The notes: generated from the sequence alone by a model not told the origin. Shown: positions 10,369 through 19,068, numbered from the stretch's first letter. The stretch: DNA of 64,000 bases from Streptomyces marincola (GCF_020410765.1 NZ_CP084541.1:3848501-3912500); one strand, 5' to 3'. Made by a program: numbers and translations.

Positions 10369-10989
10369 ATGACCGACGCGTTGACGCCGGCGCCCGGGGA
10401 TGGGTCCGGAGACAGCCCCATCGGGGAGTTCGACGAGAAGCGTGCCGAGAACGCGATACGCGAGCTGCTCATCGCGGTCGGGGAGGACCCGGACCGGGAG
10501 GGGCTGCGGGACACCCCGGCCCGGGTGGCGCGCGCCTACCGGGAGATCTTCGCCGGTCTGTGGCAGCGCCCCGAGGACGTCCTGACCACGACGTTCGACC
10601 TGGGGCACGACGAGATGGTGCTGGTCAAGGACATCGAGGTGCTGTCGTCCTGCGAGCACCACCTGGTGCCGTTCGTGGGCTACGCGCACGTCGGCTACAT
10701 CCCGTCGAGCAACGGCAAGATCACCGGTCTGTCCAAGCTGGCCAGGCTCGTCGACGTGTTCGCCCGCCGCCCGCAGGTGCAGGAGCGGCTGACCACGCAG
10801 ATCGCGGACGCGCTGATGCGGATTCTTGAGCCGCGCGGGGTGATCGTCGTCATCGAGTGCGAGCACATGTGCATGACCATGCGCGGGGTGCGCAAGCCCG
10901 GCGCGAAGACCACGACCTCGGCCGTGCGGGGGCAGCTGCGGGACGCGGCGACCCGGGCCGAGGCGATGAGCCTCATCCTCGCGCGGTAG
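10369..10989 (+). CDS. folE: GTP cyclohydrolase I
   Basis: First enzyme of tetrahydrofolate synthesis, opening GTP to dihydroneopterin triphosphate. 206 residues from ATG 10369, with AGGAG just upstream. Zinc ligands are visible as Cys in SSCEHHLVPF and the second Cys in ECEHMCMTMRGV. The N-terminal FDEKRAENAIRELL helix and the GLSKLARLVDVFARRPQVQE segment are canonical. Other folate genes (folB, folK, folP) lie 5 kb further on, separated by a membrane protein and an osmoprotectant importer. Confidence 0.95.
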   Translation: MTDALTPAPGDGSGDSPIGEFDEKRAENAIRELLIAVGEDPDREGLRDTPARVARAYREIFAGLWQRPEDVLTTTFDLGHDEMVLVKDIEVLSSCEHHLVPFVGYAHVGYIPSSNGKITGLSKLARLVDVFARRPQVQERLTTQIADALMRILEPRGVIVVIECEHMCMTMRGVRKPGAKTTTSAVRGQLRDAATRAEAMSLILAR

Positions 10990-10997
10990 CGCGCGCC

Positions 10998-11840
10998 TCA
11001 GGTCCGGTCGCCCGAGCCGCCGGCCGGCTGTTCCGGGACCGCGGGCCGCCGGCCCTCGCCGCGCCCGGCGGTGCCGCTTCCGGTACCGGTGCCGTTTCCG
11101 GTGCCGAAGAAGTCGAAGCCGCCGGACGGGCGCGGGCGCGGCGGCGCGGCCGGTGGCTGCGGGCTCCGCCCGCGCGCGCCCTTCTCCTGCGCCTGCTTCT
11201 CCTGCGCCTCCCTGGCCTTCTGCGCCACTCGGGCCCCGCGCGCCTCCTGCGCATCCAGCGTCTCGCGCTGGCGCGCGGCGCTGCGCGCCAGCGCACCGAG
11301 CGCCTCGTGCGCCTGCCGGTACGTGAGCGGGGTCGGCGCGCCGCCCGCCGTCCTGTGGTCGGCGGCCCCGGTGGCCAGCTCCCTGGCGGGCGCCGCCGCC
11401 TCGATGGCGAGCTGCCTGCGGCCTTCGAGCGCCTTGGCGCGCTCGCTCTCGGCCGTGGCGTACCGGCGCAGCAGCGCGGCGTGCTCGGAACGCAGCCTGG
11501 CCAGCTCGGCCCGTTTGGCGCGGGCCTTCTCCTCGAAGGCGGCGATCTGCTCCTGCGCCTCCTCCAGCTCGGCCTGCCGCTCCTCGACCTGCCACGCGAG
11601 ACCGGCCTTGGCGGCACGTTCCCTCGCGACCTGCCGCCCGGCCGCGAGGTCCCAGCGCCGCAGCAGCGCCGCGGCGACCAGGGCGGCGGCGGCGGTCACC
11701 GCGACGAGGCTCCTGAGCGCTATCGCGTCGCCGTCCCCGAACAGCCAGGAACCCGCCGCGCACGCCAGCGCGAGCGTGCCGAGTCCGGCCGGAACCAGCA
11801 CCTTGTGCAGTGCTGAGGAGCGGTGACGTCCACGTGCCAT
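10998..11840 (-). CDS. membrane protein with coiled coil, unknown function
   Basis: 280 residues, not assigned to a characterised family. Residues about 10-32 and 38-60 are hydrophobic (LVPAGLGTLALACAAGSWLF and LRSLVAVTAAAALVAAALL), giving a two-helix membrane hairpin. A long charged coiled coil follows (about 70-200, rich in E, A, R, Q). The C-terminus is a low-complexity tail with Gly-Thr repeats (FFGTGNGTGTGSGTAG). The ATG at 11840 is preceded by TAGGTT with 6 nt spacing and no ribosome-binding site, so probably leaderless. Convergent with folE, 8 nt apart. Similar hypothetical proteins occur in streptomycetes, by recollection only. Confidence 0.75.
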   Translation of the reverse strand: MARGRHRSSALHKVLVPAGLGTLALACAAGSWLFGDGDAIALRSLVAVTAAAALVAAALLRRWDLAAGRQVARERAAKAGLAWQVEERQAELEEAQEQIAAFEEKARAKRAELARLRSEHAALLRRYATAESERAKALEGRRQLAIEAAAPARELATGAADHRTAGGAPTPLTYRQAHEALGALARSAARQRETLDAQEARGARVAQKAREAQEKQAQEKGARGRSPQPPAAPPRPRPSGGFDFFGTGNGTGTGSGTAGRGEGRRPAVPEQPAGGSGDRT

Positions 11841-11926
11841 GGGCGAAACCTACCGTGACGCCGTGTGCGCGCGGGAGAGTGACCGGGGGGTTGTGCCGCT
11901 GCCGTTATGCGCGGGTCGTCTGGTGT

Positions 11927-12901
11927 TCAGCTTCCGACGAGTCCCCGCTCGACGAGGTAGTCGCGGGCGACCTCGTCGGCCTTGCGGCGTTCGGCGTCGA
12001 CCTGCCGGTTCAGCTCGATCAGGTCGTCGGTCGTGAGCACCGCGGTCAGCTCGTCGAGCGCGGCGGCGACGTTCTCGTCGCTCGCGGTCTCCGTGTTCAG
12101 GACGGGCAGCAGGTTGTCCGCGAGCTGGAGGTTCCGGTCGTCCTCCAGGATCACGAGGCCGAAGTCCTCCAGGGTGGCGTCCGTGGTGGTGACGAGCACG
12201 AGCTGGTCGTCGCCGTTCTGCACGGCCTGCTTGGCCTGCACGGTGCCGACGCCGAGCGGGTCGACGGCCGTGATGTCGATGCCGTAGGTCTCTTCGAGGC
12301 CCGGCTGGCAGAACGGGCGCGACGGGCAGTCCTCGCCGGCCGCCACGCGCACAGGAAGGCCGGCCTCGCCCAGGTCGGAGAGCGTTTCCAGGCCGTGCTC
12401 GGCGGCGTACTCCTCGCTGACCGCGAACGCGTTCTGGTCGACGGCCTCGCCGGCGTCCAGCACGGTCAGGCCGCGGGGCTCGGCGAGCTCGCGCAGCGCC
12501 GCGACGGTGGCGTTCACGTCGGATGAGGCGACGGGCTCGGCGTCGGGCCCGTTCTCCTGGGCGTTGTAGTACTCCGTCATGGTGGCCGCGTACTCGGGAA
12601 CGACGTCGATCGCGCCGCTCTCCAGCTCGGGCGCGTACAGCTCGCGCCCCTCGGTGGTGGTGATCGTGGTGGAGTAGCCGGCCTCCTCAAGGACCTGCGC
12701 GTACAGCTCCGTCATGATCGTGGCCTCGGTGAAGTTGGCGCCGCCGACGGTGAGGGAGCCCGCGCTCTCCTCGGTGCCGCCGTCGCCCCCCTCCTCCTCC
12801 AGGGTGTCCCCGCCGCCGCAGGCGGTCAGGGACAGGGCGAGGGCGGTGGCGGCGCTCGCGGTCAGCAGGGCGCGCCTGCGGCGGGCGGGGGTGGCGGTCA
12901 C
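11927..12901 (-). CDS. osmoprotectant ABC transporter substrate-binding lipoprotein
   Basis: Glycine-betaine/choline/carnitine binding protein of the OpuCC/ProX (OpuAC) family, tethered outside the membrane. A signal peptide with lipobox LTAC is visible near residue 28 (ALALSLTACGGG), followed by an acidic linker. The domain begins VGGANFTEATIMTELYAQVLE and continues to the typical LNRQVDAERRKADEVARDYL at the C-terminus. 324 residues. The GTG start at 12901 overlaps the permease stop by 4 bp, indicating translational coupling. It is the last gene of a three-gene minus-strand operon. Confidence 0.9.
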   Translation of the reverse strand: MTATPARRRRALLTASAATALALSLTACGGGDTLEEEGGDGGTEESAGSLTVGGANFTEATIMTELYAQVLEEAGYSTTITTTEGRELYAPELESGAIDVVPEYAATMTEYYNAQENGPDAEPVASSDVNATVAALRELAEPRGLTVLDAGEAVDQNAFAVSEEYAAEHGLETLSDLGEAGLPVRVAAGEDCPSRPFCQPGLEETYGIDITAVDPLGVGTVQAKQAVQNGDDQLVLVTTTDATLEDFGLVILEDDRNLQLADNLLPVLNTETASDENVAAALDELTAVLTTDDLIELNRQVDAERRKADEVARDYLVERGLVGS

Positions 12902-13659
12902 GGGGTGCTCCGTTCGACGGGTTCCGGTGCGGCAGGAGTGCGGGGGGCCGCGGGCGCGGCGGCCGGGGCGCGGCGGCGGGCCCGGTTCCGCCCGCGGGCG
13001 GGGTCGAGCAGCCGCTGGGCGAGGGCGAGCACGCCCTCGACAGTGAGGGCGAGCACGGCGACCAGCGTGGCGCCCGCGACGACCTGGGCGGTGTCGTAGG
13101 TGGCGAAGCCCGCGGTGATGATGCGGCCGAGCCCGCCGCCCGCGGCGAGCGCGGCGAGGGTCGCGGTGGCCACGACCTGCACGGCCGCGGTGCGCACGCC
13201 GGTCATGAGCAGCGGGAACGCGAGCGGCAGCTCGACCCGGGCGAGCAGCTGCGCGCGGGACATGCCCATGCCGCGCGCGGCCTGGACGACGTCGCGGTCG
13301 GCCTCCGCGATGCCGATGTAGGCGTTGGTGAGCAGCGGCGGCACCGCGAACAGGACGAGCGCGACGATGGTCGGCAGGTCGCCGTGGCGGCCGAGCGGGC
13401 CGAGGGTGAGCAGCACGAGCACGGCGAACGTGGGGATCGCGCGGCCGGCGTTGGAGATGTTGATGGCGAGCGCGCCGCCGAACCCGCGTCCGCCGCCGTG
13501 GCCGAGCCACAGGGCGAGCGGCAGGGCGATGGCGCAGGCCAGGGCGAGGCAGAGGCCGGAGAGGTACAGGTGTTCGCCCAGGCGCTGCCATACGCCGGAC
13601 TCGCCCGACCAGTGCTCGCCCGTGGTCAGCCAGGTCCAGGCGTCGGGGATCACGTCCAT
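12898..13659 (-). CDS. osmoprotectant ABC transporter permease
   Basis: Membrane permease of the OpuCB/ProW type, 253 residues with about six helices. The EAA loop for ATPase contact is visible (AARGMGMSRAQLLARVELPLA). ATG 13659 is preceded by AAAGGGG; longer in-frame extensions read through the neighbouring permease and are shadow. It starts 2 nt after the upstream permease stop and overlaps the substrate-binding gene by 4 bp. The C-terminus is Pro/Ala/Arg-rich and probably cytoplasmic. Confidence 0.9.
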   Translation of the reverse strand: MDVIPDAWTWLTTGEHWSGESGVWQRLGEHLYLSGLCLALACAIALPLALWLGHGGGRGFGGALAINISNAGRAIPTFAVLVLLTLGPLGRHGDLPTIVALVLFAVPPLLTNAYIGIAEADRDVVQAARGMGMSRAQLLARVELPLAFPLLMTGVRTAAVQVVATATLAALAAGGGLGRIITAGFATYDTAQVVAGATLVAVLALTVEGVLALAQRLLDPARGRNRARRRAPAAAPAAPRTPAAPEPVERSTP

Positions 13660-13661
13660 GG

Positions 13662-14441
13662 TCAGACCCCTTTCGCAACGTTGTCCGCCAGGTTGTCCGC
13701 CGGGCCGTCCGCCGGGCCGTCGGCCAGGTCGAGCGCGGTGTCGCGGCGCGGTGCGCGGCGGGGCGCGCGGTGCCGCGTCCAGGGGGTGAGCAGCCGTTGC
13801 GCGCCGAGCAGCAGCAGGTCGGCGGTGACGGCGAGCAGGACGCACAGCACGGACGCGGTCAGCACCTGCGCCTTGAAGTAGCTGTCCATGCCGGAGTAGA
13901 TGAGGTTGCCGAGGCCGCCGTGGCCGACGATCGCGCCGACGGTGGTCAGGGAGACCGCCGAGACCGTGGCGATGCGCACGCCCGCCATGAGGGCGGGCAG
14001 CGACAGCGGCAGCTCGACCGCGAACAGCAGCCGCACGCGGCCGTAGCCCAGGCCCCTGGCCGCCTCCCTCGCCTCGTCGGGAACGGACGCGAGGCCGGTG
14101 AGCATGTTGCGCACGAGCACGGTCAGCGAGTAGAGGACCAGGCCGCAGACGACCACGGACGCGGAGATGCCGAACACCGGCAGCAGCAGCGCGTACATGG
14201 CGAGCGAGGGGACCGTGTAGAGGATGGTGGTCAGGCTGAGGACCGGGCCCGCGGCCAGCCGCCAGCGGCGCGCGACCAGGGCGAGCGGGAACGCGGCGAG
14301 CACGGCGAGGCCGACGGCTCCCGCGGTGATCAGGACGTGTTCGACGAGGGCGTCACCGAGCTCGTCCGAGCGGCTGCTGACGTACTCGCCGCAGATCCAC
14401 TCGTTTCTCGTCAGGCAGCTTTCGGCGGCCATCGCACTCAT
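13662..14441 (-). CDS. osmoprotectant ABC transporter permease
   Basis: Second permease subunit of the importer, 259 residues. The EAA-type loop AARGLGYGRVRLLFAVELPL and the VGAIVGHGGLGNLIYSG segment are typical for OpuC/ProW permeases. The C-terminus carries a short repetitive run (LADGPADGPADNLADNVAKG) encoded by tandem nearly identical codon blocks. First gene of the minus-strand operon; its ATG at 14441 is only 32 bp from the divergent ATPase gene. A TAGGGT hexamer lies 8 nt before the start. Confidence 0.9.
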   Translation of the reverse strand: MSAMAAESCLTRNEWICGEYVSSRSDELGDALVEHVLITAGAVGLAVLAAFPLALVARRWRLAAGPVLSLTTILYTVPSLAMYALLLPVFGISASVVVCGLVLYSLTVLVRNMLTGLASVPDEAREAARGLGYGRVRLLFAVELPLSLPALMAGVRIATVSAVSLTTVGAIVGHGGLGNLIYSGMDSYFKAQVLTASVLCVLLAVTADLLLLGAQRLLTPWTRHRAPRRAPRRDTALDLADGPADGPADNLADNVAKGV

Positions 14442-14473
14442 GTTCCACCACCCTAGACGCTGAAGCTGACAGA
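14442..14473. promoter_or_regulatory. very short divergent promoter region of the osmoprotectant importer
   Basis: Only 32 bp separate the divergent starts of permease and ATPase genes. On the minus strand TAGGGT lies 8 nt before ATG 14441. The plus-strand promoter elements must therefore overlap the opposite coding region or the permease promoter. Confidence 0.45.
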
Positions 14474-15664
14474 ATGATGAACATGTTGCGGTTCGAGCAG
14501 GTGTCCAAACGCTACGCGGACGGCACGGTCGCCGTCGACGACCTGAACCTGGACGTGGCCGAGGGGGAGCTGGTCACGCTGGTCGGTCCCTCGGGCTGCG
14601 GCAAGACGACCACCATGCGCATGGTCAACCGCCTGGAGGAGCCGACGGCCGGGCGCATCCTGTTCGACGGGCGCGACGTGGCCGAGTACGACCCGGTCCG
14701 CCTGCGCCGGCGCATCGGCTACGTGATCCAGCAGGTGGGCCTCTTCCCGCACCGGACCGTTCTGGACAACACCGCGACCGTGCCGCACCTGCTCGGGTGG
14801 CGGCGGCCCAAGGCGAGGCAGCGCGCGGCGGAGCTGCTTGACCTGGTCGGCCTCGACCCGGCCGTGTACGGCGACCGCTACCCCGACCAGCTCTCCGGCG
14901 GGCAGCGGCAGCGGGTGGGCGTGGCCAGGGCGCTGGCGGCCGACCCGCCGGTGCTGCTGATGGACGAGCCGTTCGGGGCCGTGGACCCGGTGGTGCGCGA
15001 GCGCCTCCAGAACGAGTTCCTGCGGCTCCAGGCCGAGATGCGCAAGACGGTCCTCTTCGTGACGCACGACATCGAGGAGGCGGTCAGGCTCGGTGACCGC
15101 ATCGCGGTCTACGGCCAGGGCCGCGTGGAGCAGTTCGACTCGCCGGCGGCCGTGCTCGGCGCCCCGGCGAACGACTACGTCGCGTCGTTCGTGGGCAGCG
15201 ACCGCGGGCTGAAGCGGCTGTCGGTGACGCCGGTGGAGAAGGGCGACCTCGAACAGCCGCCCGTGGTGCACCTGGCCGACCCGATGGAACGCGCCGCGGC
15301 GCGGATGCGGGCCGACGGCGCGCGCTGGGCGGTCGTGCTCGACGAGAACGAGCGGCTGCACGGCTGGGTGCCGGCCCACGAGGCGCGGAGCGGCGAGGAC
15401 GCGGGCCGGGTCGCGCGCCACGCGCGGCGCATGGAGGCGTGGCTGCCGCTGGGCGCGTCGTTGAAGAAGGCGTTCAGCATGATGCTCCAGTACGACGCCG
15501 GCTGGATCGCCGTGCTCGACGAGGAGGACCGCTTCCTCGGCGTGCTCACCCCGGGCAGCCTGCACGAGGCGCTGCGCCGGTCCATCGACGCGGACGCGCT
15601 GGACGTGCCGCGCGCCGAGGTCGCGTTCGACACGGCCGAGGCGCCGCGGGTCGCGGCCGACTGA
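14474..15664 (+). CDS. osmoprotectant ABC transporter ATP-binding protein
   Basis: ATPase of the OpuCA/ProV type energising the importer encoded divergently. Walker A GPSGCGKTT near residue 42, signature LSGGQRQRVGVARAL near 140, Walker B VLLMDEPFGAVDP and the switch histidine in FVTHDIEEA are all visible. The C-terminal part from about residue 255 is a CBS-domain pair (GWIAVLDEEDRFLGVLTPGSL), which in OpuA-type ATPases senses ionic strength. 396 residues. ATG 14474 and ATG 14483 are both possible starts. Splitting of the operon into divergent arms is unusual but all four components are intact. Confidence 0.92.
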   Translation: MMNMLRFEQVSKRYADGTVAVDDLNLDVAEGELVTLVGPSGCGKTTTMRMVNRLEEPTAGRILFDGRDVAEYDPVRLRRRIGYVIQQVGLFPHRTVLDNTATVPHLLGWRRPKARQRAAELLDLVGLDPAVYGDRYPDQLSGGQRQRVGVARALAADPPVLLMDEPFGAVDPVVRERLQNEFLRLQAEMRKTVLFVTHDIEEAVRLGDRIAVYGQGRVEQFDSPAAVLGAPANDYVASFVGSDRGLKRLSVTPVEKGDLEQPPVVHLADPMERAAARMRADGARWAVVLDENERLHGWVPAHEARSGEDAGRVARHARRMEAWLPLGASLKKAFSMMLQYDAGWIAVLDEEDRFLGVLTPGSLHEALRRSIDADALDVPRAEVAFDTAEAPRVAAD

Positions 15665-15679
15665 CCGGGCCGCCCGGTC
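15663..15679. terminator. short hairpin between convergent genes
   Basis: GACCGGG (15663-15669) and CCCGGTC (15673-15679) form a 7-bp stem with a 3-nt loop right at the ATPase stop codon, facing the end of the DUF3180 gene. Confidence 0.5.
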
Positions 15680-15707
15680 CCCGCGCGGCGGGCCCCGGCG
15701 CCGCGGG

Positions 15708-16211
15708 TCACACGGGCGAGCGCACGGGTCCTTCGCCCTCGCCGGCCCCGCCCTCGCCGTCGGGCAGGCGGCAGACGCGTTCGAGGAAGAGGGCCGCCGC
15801 GATCACCGCGACGCCGGCGAGCACGGCGAGTCCCGCGTAGAGCGCCTGGTCGCGGCGGTTCGGCACGTCGAAGCGCTCCATCAGCAGGAACAGCCCGAGG
15901 CCGCCGTAGCAGCCCGCGACCAGCGCGGAGACCAGCGCGCTCGCCTGGCCGAACACGACCGCGCGCGCCGCCATCATCCGGTCCACCGGCCGCGCCCCCG
16001 GGCGCCGTTCGCGCTGCGCGCGCAGCCGCGACCGCAGGGACAGCGCCGTCGCCAGCAGCGCGGCGGCGATCAGGGTCAGGATGACGGGGGAGAGCAGCGG
16101 GACCGCGGGCGGTGTGTTGCCGAACGACTCCCACAGGCCGACGCCGGCCCAGCTCAGTCCGAGTGCGGCGGCGAAGAGCCCGGCCAGTGTCCCGATCCGC
16201 AGTTGGTTCAC
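15708..16211 (-). CDS. DUF3180 membrane protein of the folate cluster
   Basis: 167-residue protein with four hydrophobic segments (about residues 8-28, 42-60, 83-108 and 122-142), separated by a basic loop. It fits DUF3180, an actinobacterial membrane protein usually found immediately after folK, as here. Function is unknown. GTG start at 16211. A 118-nt gap separates it from folK. Confidence 0.8.
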   Translation of the reverse strand: MNQLRIGTLAGLFAAALGLSWAGVGLWESFGNTPPAVPLLSPVILTLIAAALLATALSLRSRLRAQRERRPGARPVDRMMAARAVVFGQASALVSALVAGCYGGLGLFLLMERFDVPNRRDQALYAGLAVLAGVAVIAAALFLERVCRLPDGEGGAGEGEGPVRSPV

Positions 16212-16329
16212 CGCTGTTCGCGCCCCTCGTCGTGCCGTCGTGCCATCAGGTCGTCACCGTGCCGGAACGTGCCCCCGCCGTGGCGGTCACCCGGGGGCGG
16301 CACGGCCGGCCGCGCCGCCCCCGAGCGCG

Positions 16330-16941
16330 TCAGTCAGGGAGCACGAGCGCGGCGTCGGTCCGGAGCGAGACGCCCTGGTCGCCCAGGGCCGGCAGCAGGT
16401 CCGCCACCGCGCCGCGGCCCGGCACCTCGGCGTCGGGCTCGACATCGTGCCACGGCACCAGGACGAACGCCCGCTCGTGGGCCCGCGGGTGCGGGAGGGT
16501 GAGCGCCGGGTCGTCGGAGACGACTCCCTGGTACGCGACGATGTCGACATCGAGGGTACGCGGCCCCCAGCGGCTGTCCCGTACGCGTTCGAACGCTTCT
16601 TCGATGGCCTGGGCGCGTTCCCACAGGGAGGCGGGCGGCAGCGTGGTCTTGATGATGACCACGGCGTTGAAGTAGGTGGGCTGGCTGCCGGGGTCGACGC
16701 CCCACGGCTCGGTCTCGTAGACCGGCGAGACGGCCTTGACCCGCAGTCCCGGGGTGTCGGCGAGCGCGTCGAGCGCGCCCTGGAGGGTGTCGAGGCGGTT
16801 GCCCAGGTTGCTGCCGAGGGAGAGGACGGCGCGCTGCGGGTTGTGCAGGGTCGAGTCCGCGGCGTCCACCTGCTGCACCACCGAGGCGGGCACCGGCTGC
16901 ACGGTCGGGTCGGGGGAGGAAGCGGCGTTGCTGGGGATCAT
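16330..16941 (-). CDS. folK: 2-amino-4-hydroxy-6-hydroxymethyldihydropteridine diphosphokinase
   Basis: HPPK transfers pyrophosphate from ATP to hydroxymethyldihydropterin, preparing it for FolP. The HPPK signature RWGPRTLDVDIVAY and the N-terminal VLSLGSNLGNRLDTLQ are present. 203 residues, including an extra N-terminal segment of about 40 residues before the domain. ATG 16941 overlaps the folB stop (ATGA), with GGAG upstream, so the two genes are coupled. The same-strand order is folB-folK-DUF3180. Confidence 0.95.
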   Translation of the reverse strand: MIPSNAASSPDPTVQPVPASVVQQVDAADSTLHNPQRAVLSLGSNLGNRLDTLQGALDALADTPGLRVKAVSPVYETEPWGVDPGSQPTYFNAVVIIKTTLPPASLWERAQAIEEAFERVRDSRWGPRTLDVDIVAYQGVVSDDPALTLPHPRAHERAFVLVPWHDVEPDAEVPGRGAVADLLPALGDQGVSLRTDAALVLPD

Positions 16942-17297
16942 GCTCGGCTCCGCTTGATGGTGAGGGTCACGTCGTCGAAGGGAACGGTGATCGGTGCCTG
17001 CGGCTTGTGCACCGTCACCTCCGCCTCGCGCACGGCGTCGTGGGCGAGGCACTGGTCGGCGATGCGCTGCGCCAGCGTTTCCAGCAGGTCGCACGGCGGG
17101 CCCGCGACGACGGCGGTGACCTCGGCCGCGACCGCGCCGTAGTCCACCGTCAGCGCGAGGTCGTCCGAGGCCGCCGCCGGGCGGGTGTCGAGCCCGAGCA
17201 CCACATCGACGACGAACAGTTGTCCTTCCGCACGTTCCCGCGGCAGGACGCCGTGAAAGCCCTCGGCGCGCAGTCCGCGCAGGGTGATGCGGTCCAC
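16938..17297 (-). CDS. folB: dihydroneopterin aldolase
   Basis: Cleaves dihydroneopterin to hydroxymethyldihydropterin and glycolaldehyde. About 119 residues with the family motifs GFHGVLPRERAEGQLFVVDV and the C-terminal VTVHKPQAPI. GTG 17297 is preferred over GTG 17306 because GGAG lies 8 nt before it, giving the usual VDRITLRGL N-terminus. Overlaps folK by 4 bp. Diverges from folP across about 170 bp. Confidence 0.93.
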   Translation of the reverse strand: MDRITLRGLRAEGFHGVLPRERAEGQLFVVDVVLGLDTRPAAASDDLALTVDYGAVAAEVTAVVAGPPCDLLETLAQRIADQCLAHDAVREAEVTVHKPQAPITVPFDDVTLTIKRSRA

Positions 17298-17457
17298 TGC
17301 GATCACTCCGATCGGTCGGTGGCCCGCCGGCTGAGGCCAACCAAAAAGACTGAAGGCATTCGAATCTACCTGCGACCCCTCCCCCCTTGGGTCAGCCCCA
17401 CCCGCACGTGCGCCCGTCCCGGCCGTCCGCCGGGGCTCCGGGCCCCCGGCCGGGGCC

Positions 17458-17463
17458 TACCCT
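17458..17463 (+). promoter_or_regulatory. -10 box (TACCCT) of folP
   Basis: TACCCT lies 6 nt before ATG 17470, consistent with a leaderless or near-leaderless folP transcript. The G-rich 6-nt spacer could alternatively serve as a weak ribosome-binding site. Confidence 0.45.
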
Positions 17464-17469
17464 GGGGGC

Positions 17470-18390
17470 ATGAGCTACTCGCACGGCCACGTGTCCGGCT
17501 TGCCCCGCTGGGACCGCTGCGCGGTCATGGGGGTGGTCAATGTCACACCGGACTCGTTCTCCGACGGCGGGCGCTGGTTCGACACCGAGGCCGCGATCAA
17601 ACGGGGCCTGGCCCTGGTGGCCGAGGGCGCCGACCTGATCGACGTCGGCGGCGAGTCGACCCGGCCGGGCGCCTCCCGCGTCGACGAGGCCGAGGAGTTG
17701 CGCCGGGTCGTCCCCGTGGTGCGCGCGCTGGCCGCGGAGGGGGCCGTGGTCAGCGTGGACACGATGCGCGCCTCGGTGGCCAGAGCCGCGGTCGCGGCCG
17801 GTGCCCGCGTGGTCAACGACGTGAGCGGCGGCCGGGCCGATCCCGGCATGGTGCCCTCGGTCGCGGAGGCGGGCGTGCCGTTCGTCGTGATGCACTGGCG
17901 CGGCCAGAGCGTCGACATGAACGAGCGGGCCGTGTACGCGGACGTCGTGGGCGAGGTCCTGGCCGAGCTGCGCGAGAGCGTCGAGCACGCGGTGGCCGGG
18001 GGCATCCCGGCCGAGCGGCTGATCGCCGACCCAGGGCTCGGCTTCGCGAAGCAGGCCGCGCACGACCTCGCGCTCGTCGCGGCGACCGCGCGGCTGCGCG
18101 CGGAACTCGGCCTCCCGCTGCTGGTCGCGGCCTCGCGCAAGCGGTTCCTCGGCCGGGCCCTCGTCCCGCCGGGCGCCGCGCCCCCGCCGGCCAGGGCCAG
18201 GGACGCCGCGACGGCCGCGGTGACCGCGCTGGCGGCGGGCGCGGGCGCGTGGGCGGTGCGCGTGCACGAGGTGCGGGCGAACGCGGACGCCGTGCGGGTC
18301 GTCCGCGCGGTCGGCGGCGCGGACGGCAGGGGCGACGACGGGGCCGCGGTCGGCGGCACGGACGCCGGCGCGGGGGGCGGTGGCTCGTGA
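17470..18390 (+). CDS. folP: dihydropteroate synthase
   Basis: Condenses pterin pyrophosphate with p-aminobenzoate; the sulfonamide target. TIM-barrel motifs are complete: MGVVNVTPDSFSDGG, IDVGGESTRPGA, VSVDTMRASV, VVNDVSGG, DPGLGFAKQ and AASRKRFLG. 306 residues including a glycine-rich C-terminal tail beyond the domain. The stop overlaps the downstream NTF2-like gene (GTGA). Opposite in orientation to folB-folK, which splits the folate cluster. Confidence 0.95.
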   Translation: MSYSHGHVSGLPRWDRCAVMGVVNVTPDSFSDGGRWFDTEAAIKRGLALVAEGADLIDVGGESTRPGASRVDEAEELRRVVPVVRALAAEGAVVSVDTMRASVARAAVAAGARVVNDVSGGRADPGMVPSVAEAGVPFVVMHWRGQSVDMNERAVYADVVGEVLAELRESVEHAVAGGIPAERLIADPGLGFAKQAAHDLALVAATARLRAELGLPLLVAASRKRFLGRALVPPGAAPPPARARDAATAAVTALAAGAGAWAVRVHEVRANADAVRVVRAVGGADGRGDDGAAVGGTDAGAGGGGS

Positions 18391-18890
18391 GCGGGGCGGG
18401 GACGGACGTCGAGGCGGTCGCCGCGGCGAACACCGCGCTGTACGACGCCCTCGAACGCGGCGACCTCGACGCGCTGTCCGCGCAGTGGCTGACCGAGGAC
18501 GTCAGCGTGGTGCACCCGGGGTGGCCGGTGATCACCGGGCGGCAGGACGTCATGCGCTCCTACGCGCTGATCATGGCCAACACCGAGTACATCCAGTTCT
18601 TCCTGACGGACGTCGAGGTGTCCGTCCTCGGTGACACGGCGCTCGTCACCTGCACGGAGAACATCCTCAGCGGCGGCCCGGCCGAGGAGGACGGCTCGGC
18701 GGGTCCGCTGGTCGGCGGCCTCGTGGTGGCGACGAACATCTTCCGGCGCGCCGGGGACGGCGCGTGGAAGGTGTGGGCGCGCCACGGCTCCCCGGTGCTG
18801 ATCGACCGCGACGACGAGGACGAGGACGACGAGGAGAACGGGGACGGGCCCGCGGAGGGCGGCCCCGGGGGCGTCACCGGCTTCGCCTGA
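18387..18890 (+). CDS. SnoaL/NTF2-like fold protein
   Basis: 167 residues, coupled to folP by a GTGA overlap. The cone-shaped NTF2/SnoaL fold is suggested by ANTALYDALERGDLDAL and WLTEDVSVVHPGWPVITGR followed by a strand-rich half ending FRRAGDGAWKVWARHGSP. Proteins of this type commonly follow folP in streptomycetes. The tail is strongly acidic (RDDEDEDDEENGDG). A role in folate metabolism is inferred only from position. Confidence 0.82.
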   Translation: MSGAGTDVEAVAAANTALYDALERGDLDALSAQWLTEDVSVVHPGWPVITGRQDVMRSYALIMANTEYIQFFLTDVEVSVLGDTALVTCTENILSGGPAEEDGSAGPLVGGLVVATNIFRRAGDGAWKVWARHGSPVLIDRDDEDEDDEENGDGPAEGGPGGVTGFA

Positions 18891-19038
18891 CGGCGGCGCG
18901 GCGGCCGTTCTCCCTGCGTCCCGGACCGCGCGCCCGTGTGCACGGGAACGTGCGGCGTTCCGTCGACGTGCCGTGAGCGGTCCGTCACCTCCGGCGCGCG
19001 CCCGCCCCGCCGTTGCCCGCCGCCCCGCTCCACGTTCG

Positions 19039-19068
19039 TTGCCGCGCCGCCAACCGATCGGATACGGT
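19039..19068 (+). promoter_or_regulatory. candidate promoter of the 19-24 kb cassette
   Basis: TTGCCG (19039-19044), an 18-nt spacer and TACGGT (19063-19068) match a housekeeping-type promoter. Initiation near 19075 would leave a leader of about 40 nt carrying the GGGGGAG ribosome-binding site of the first cassette gene. Confidence 0.55.
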
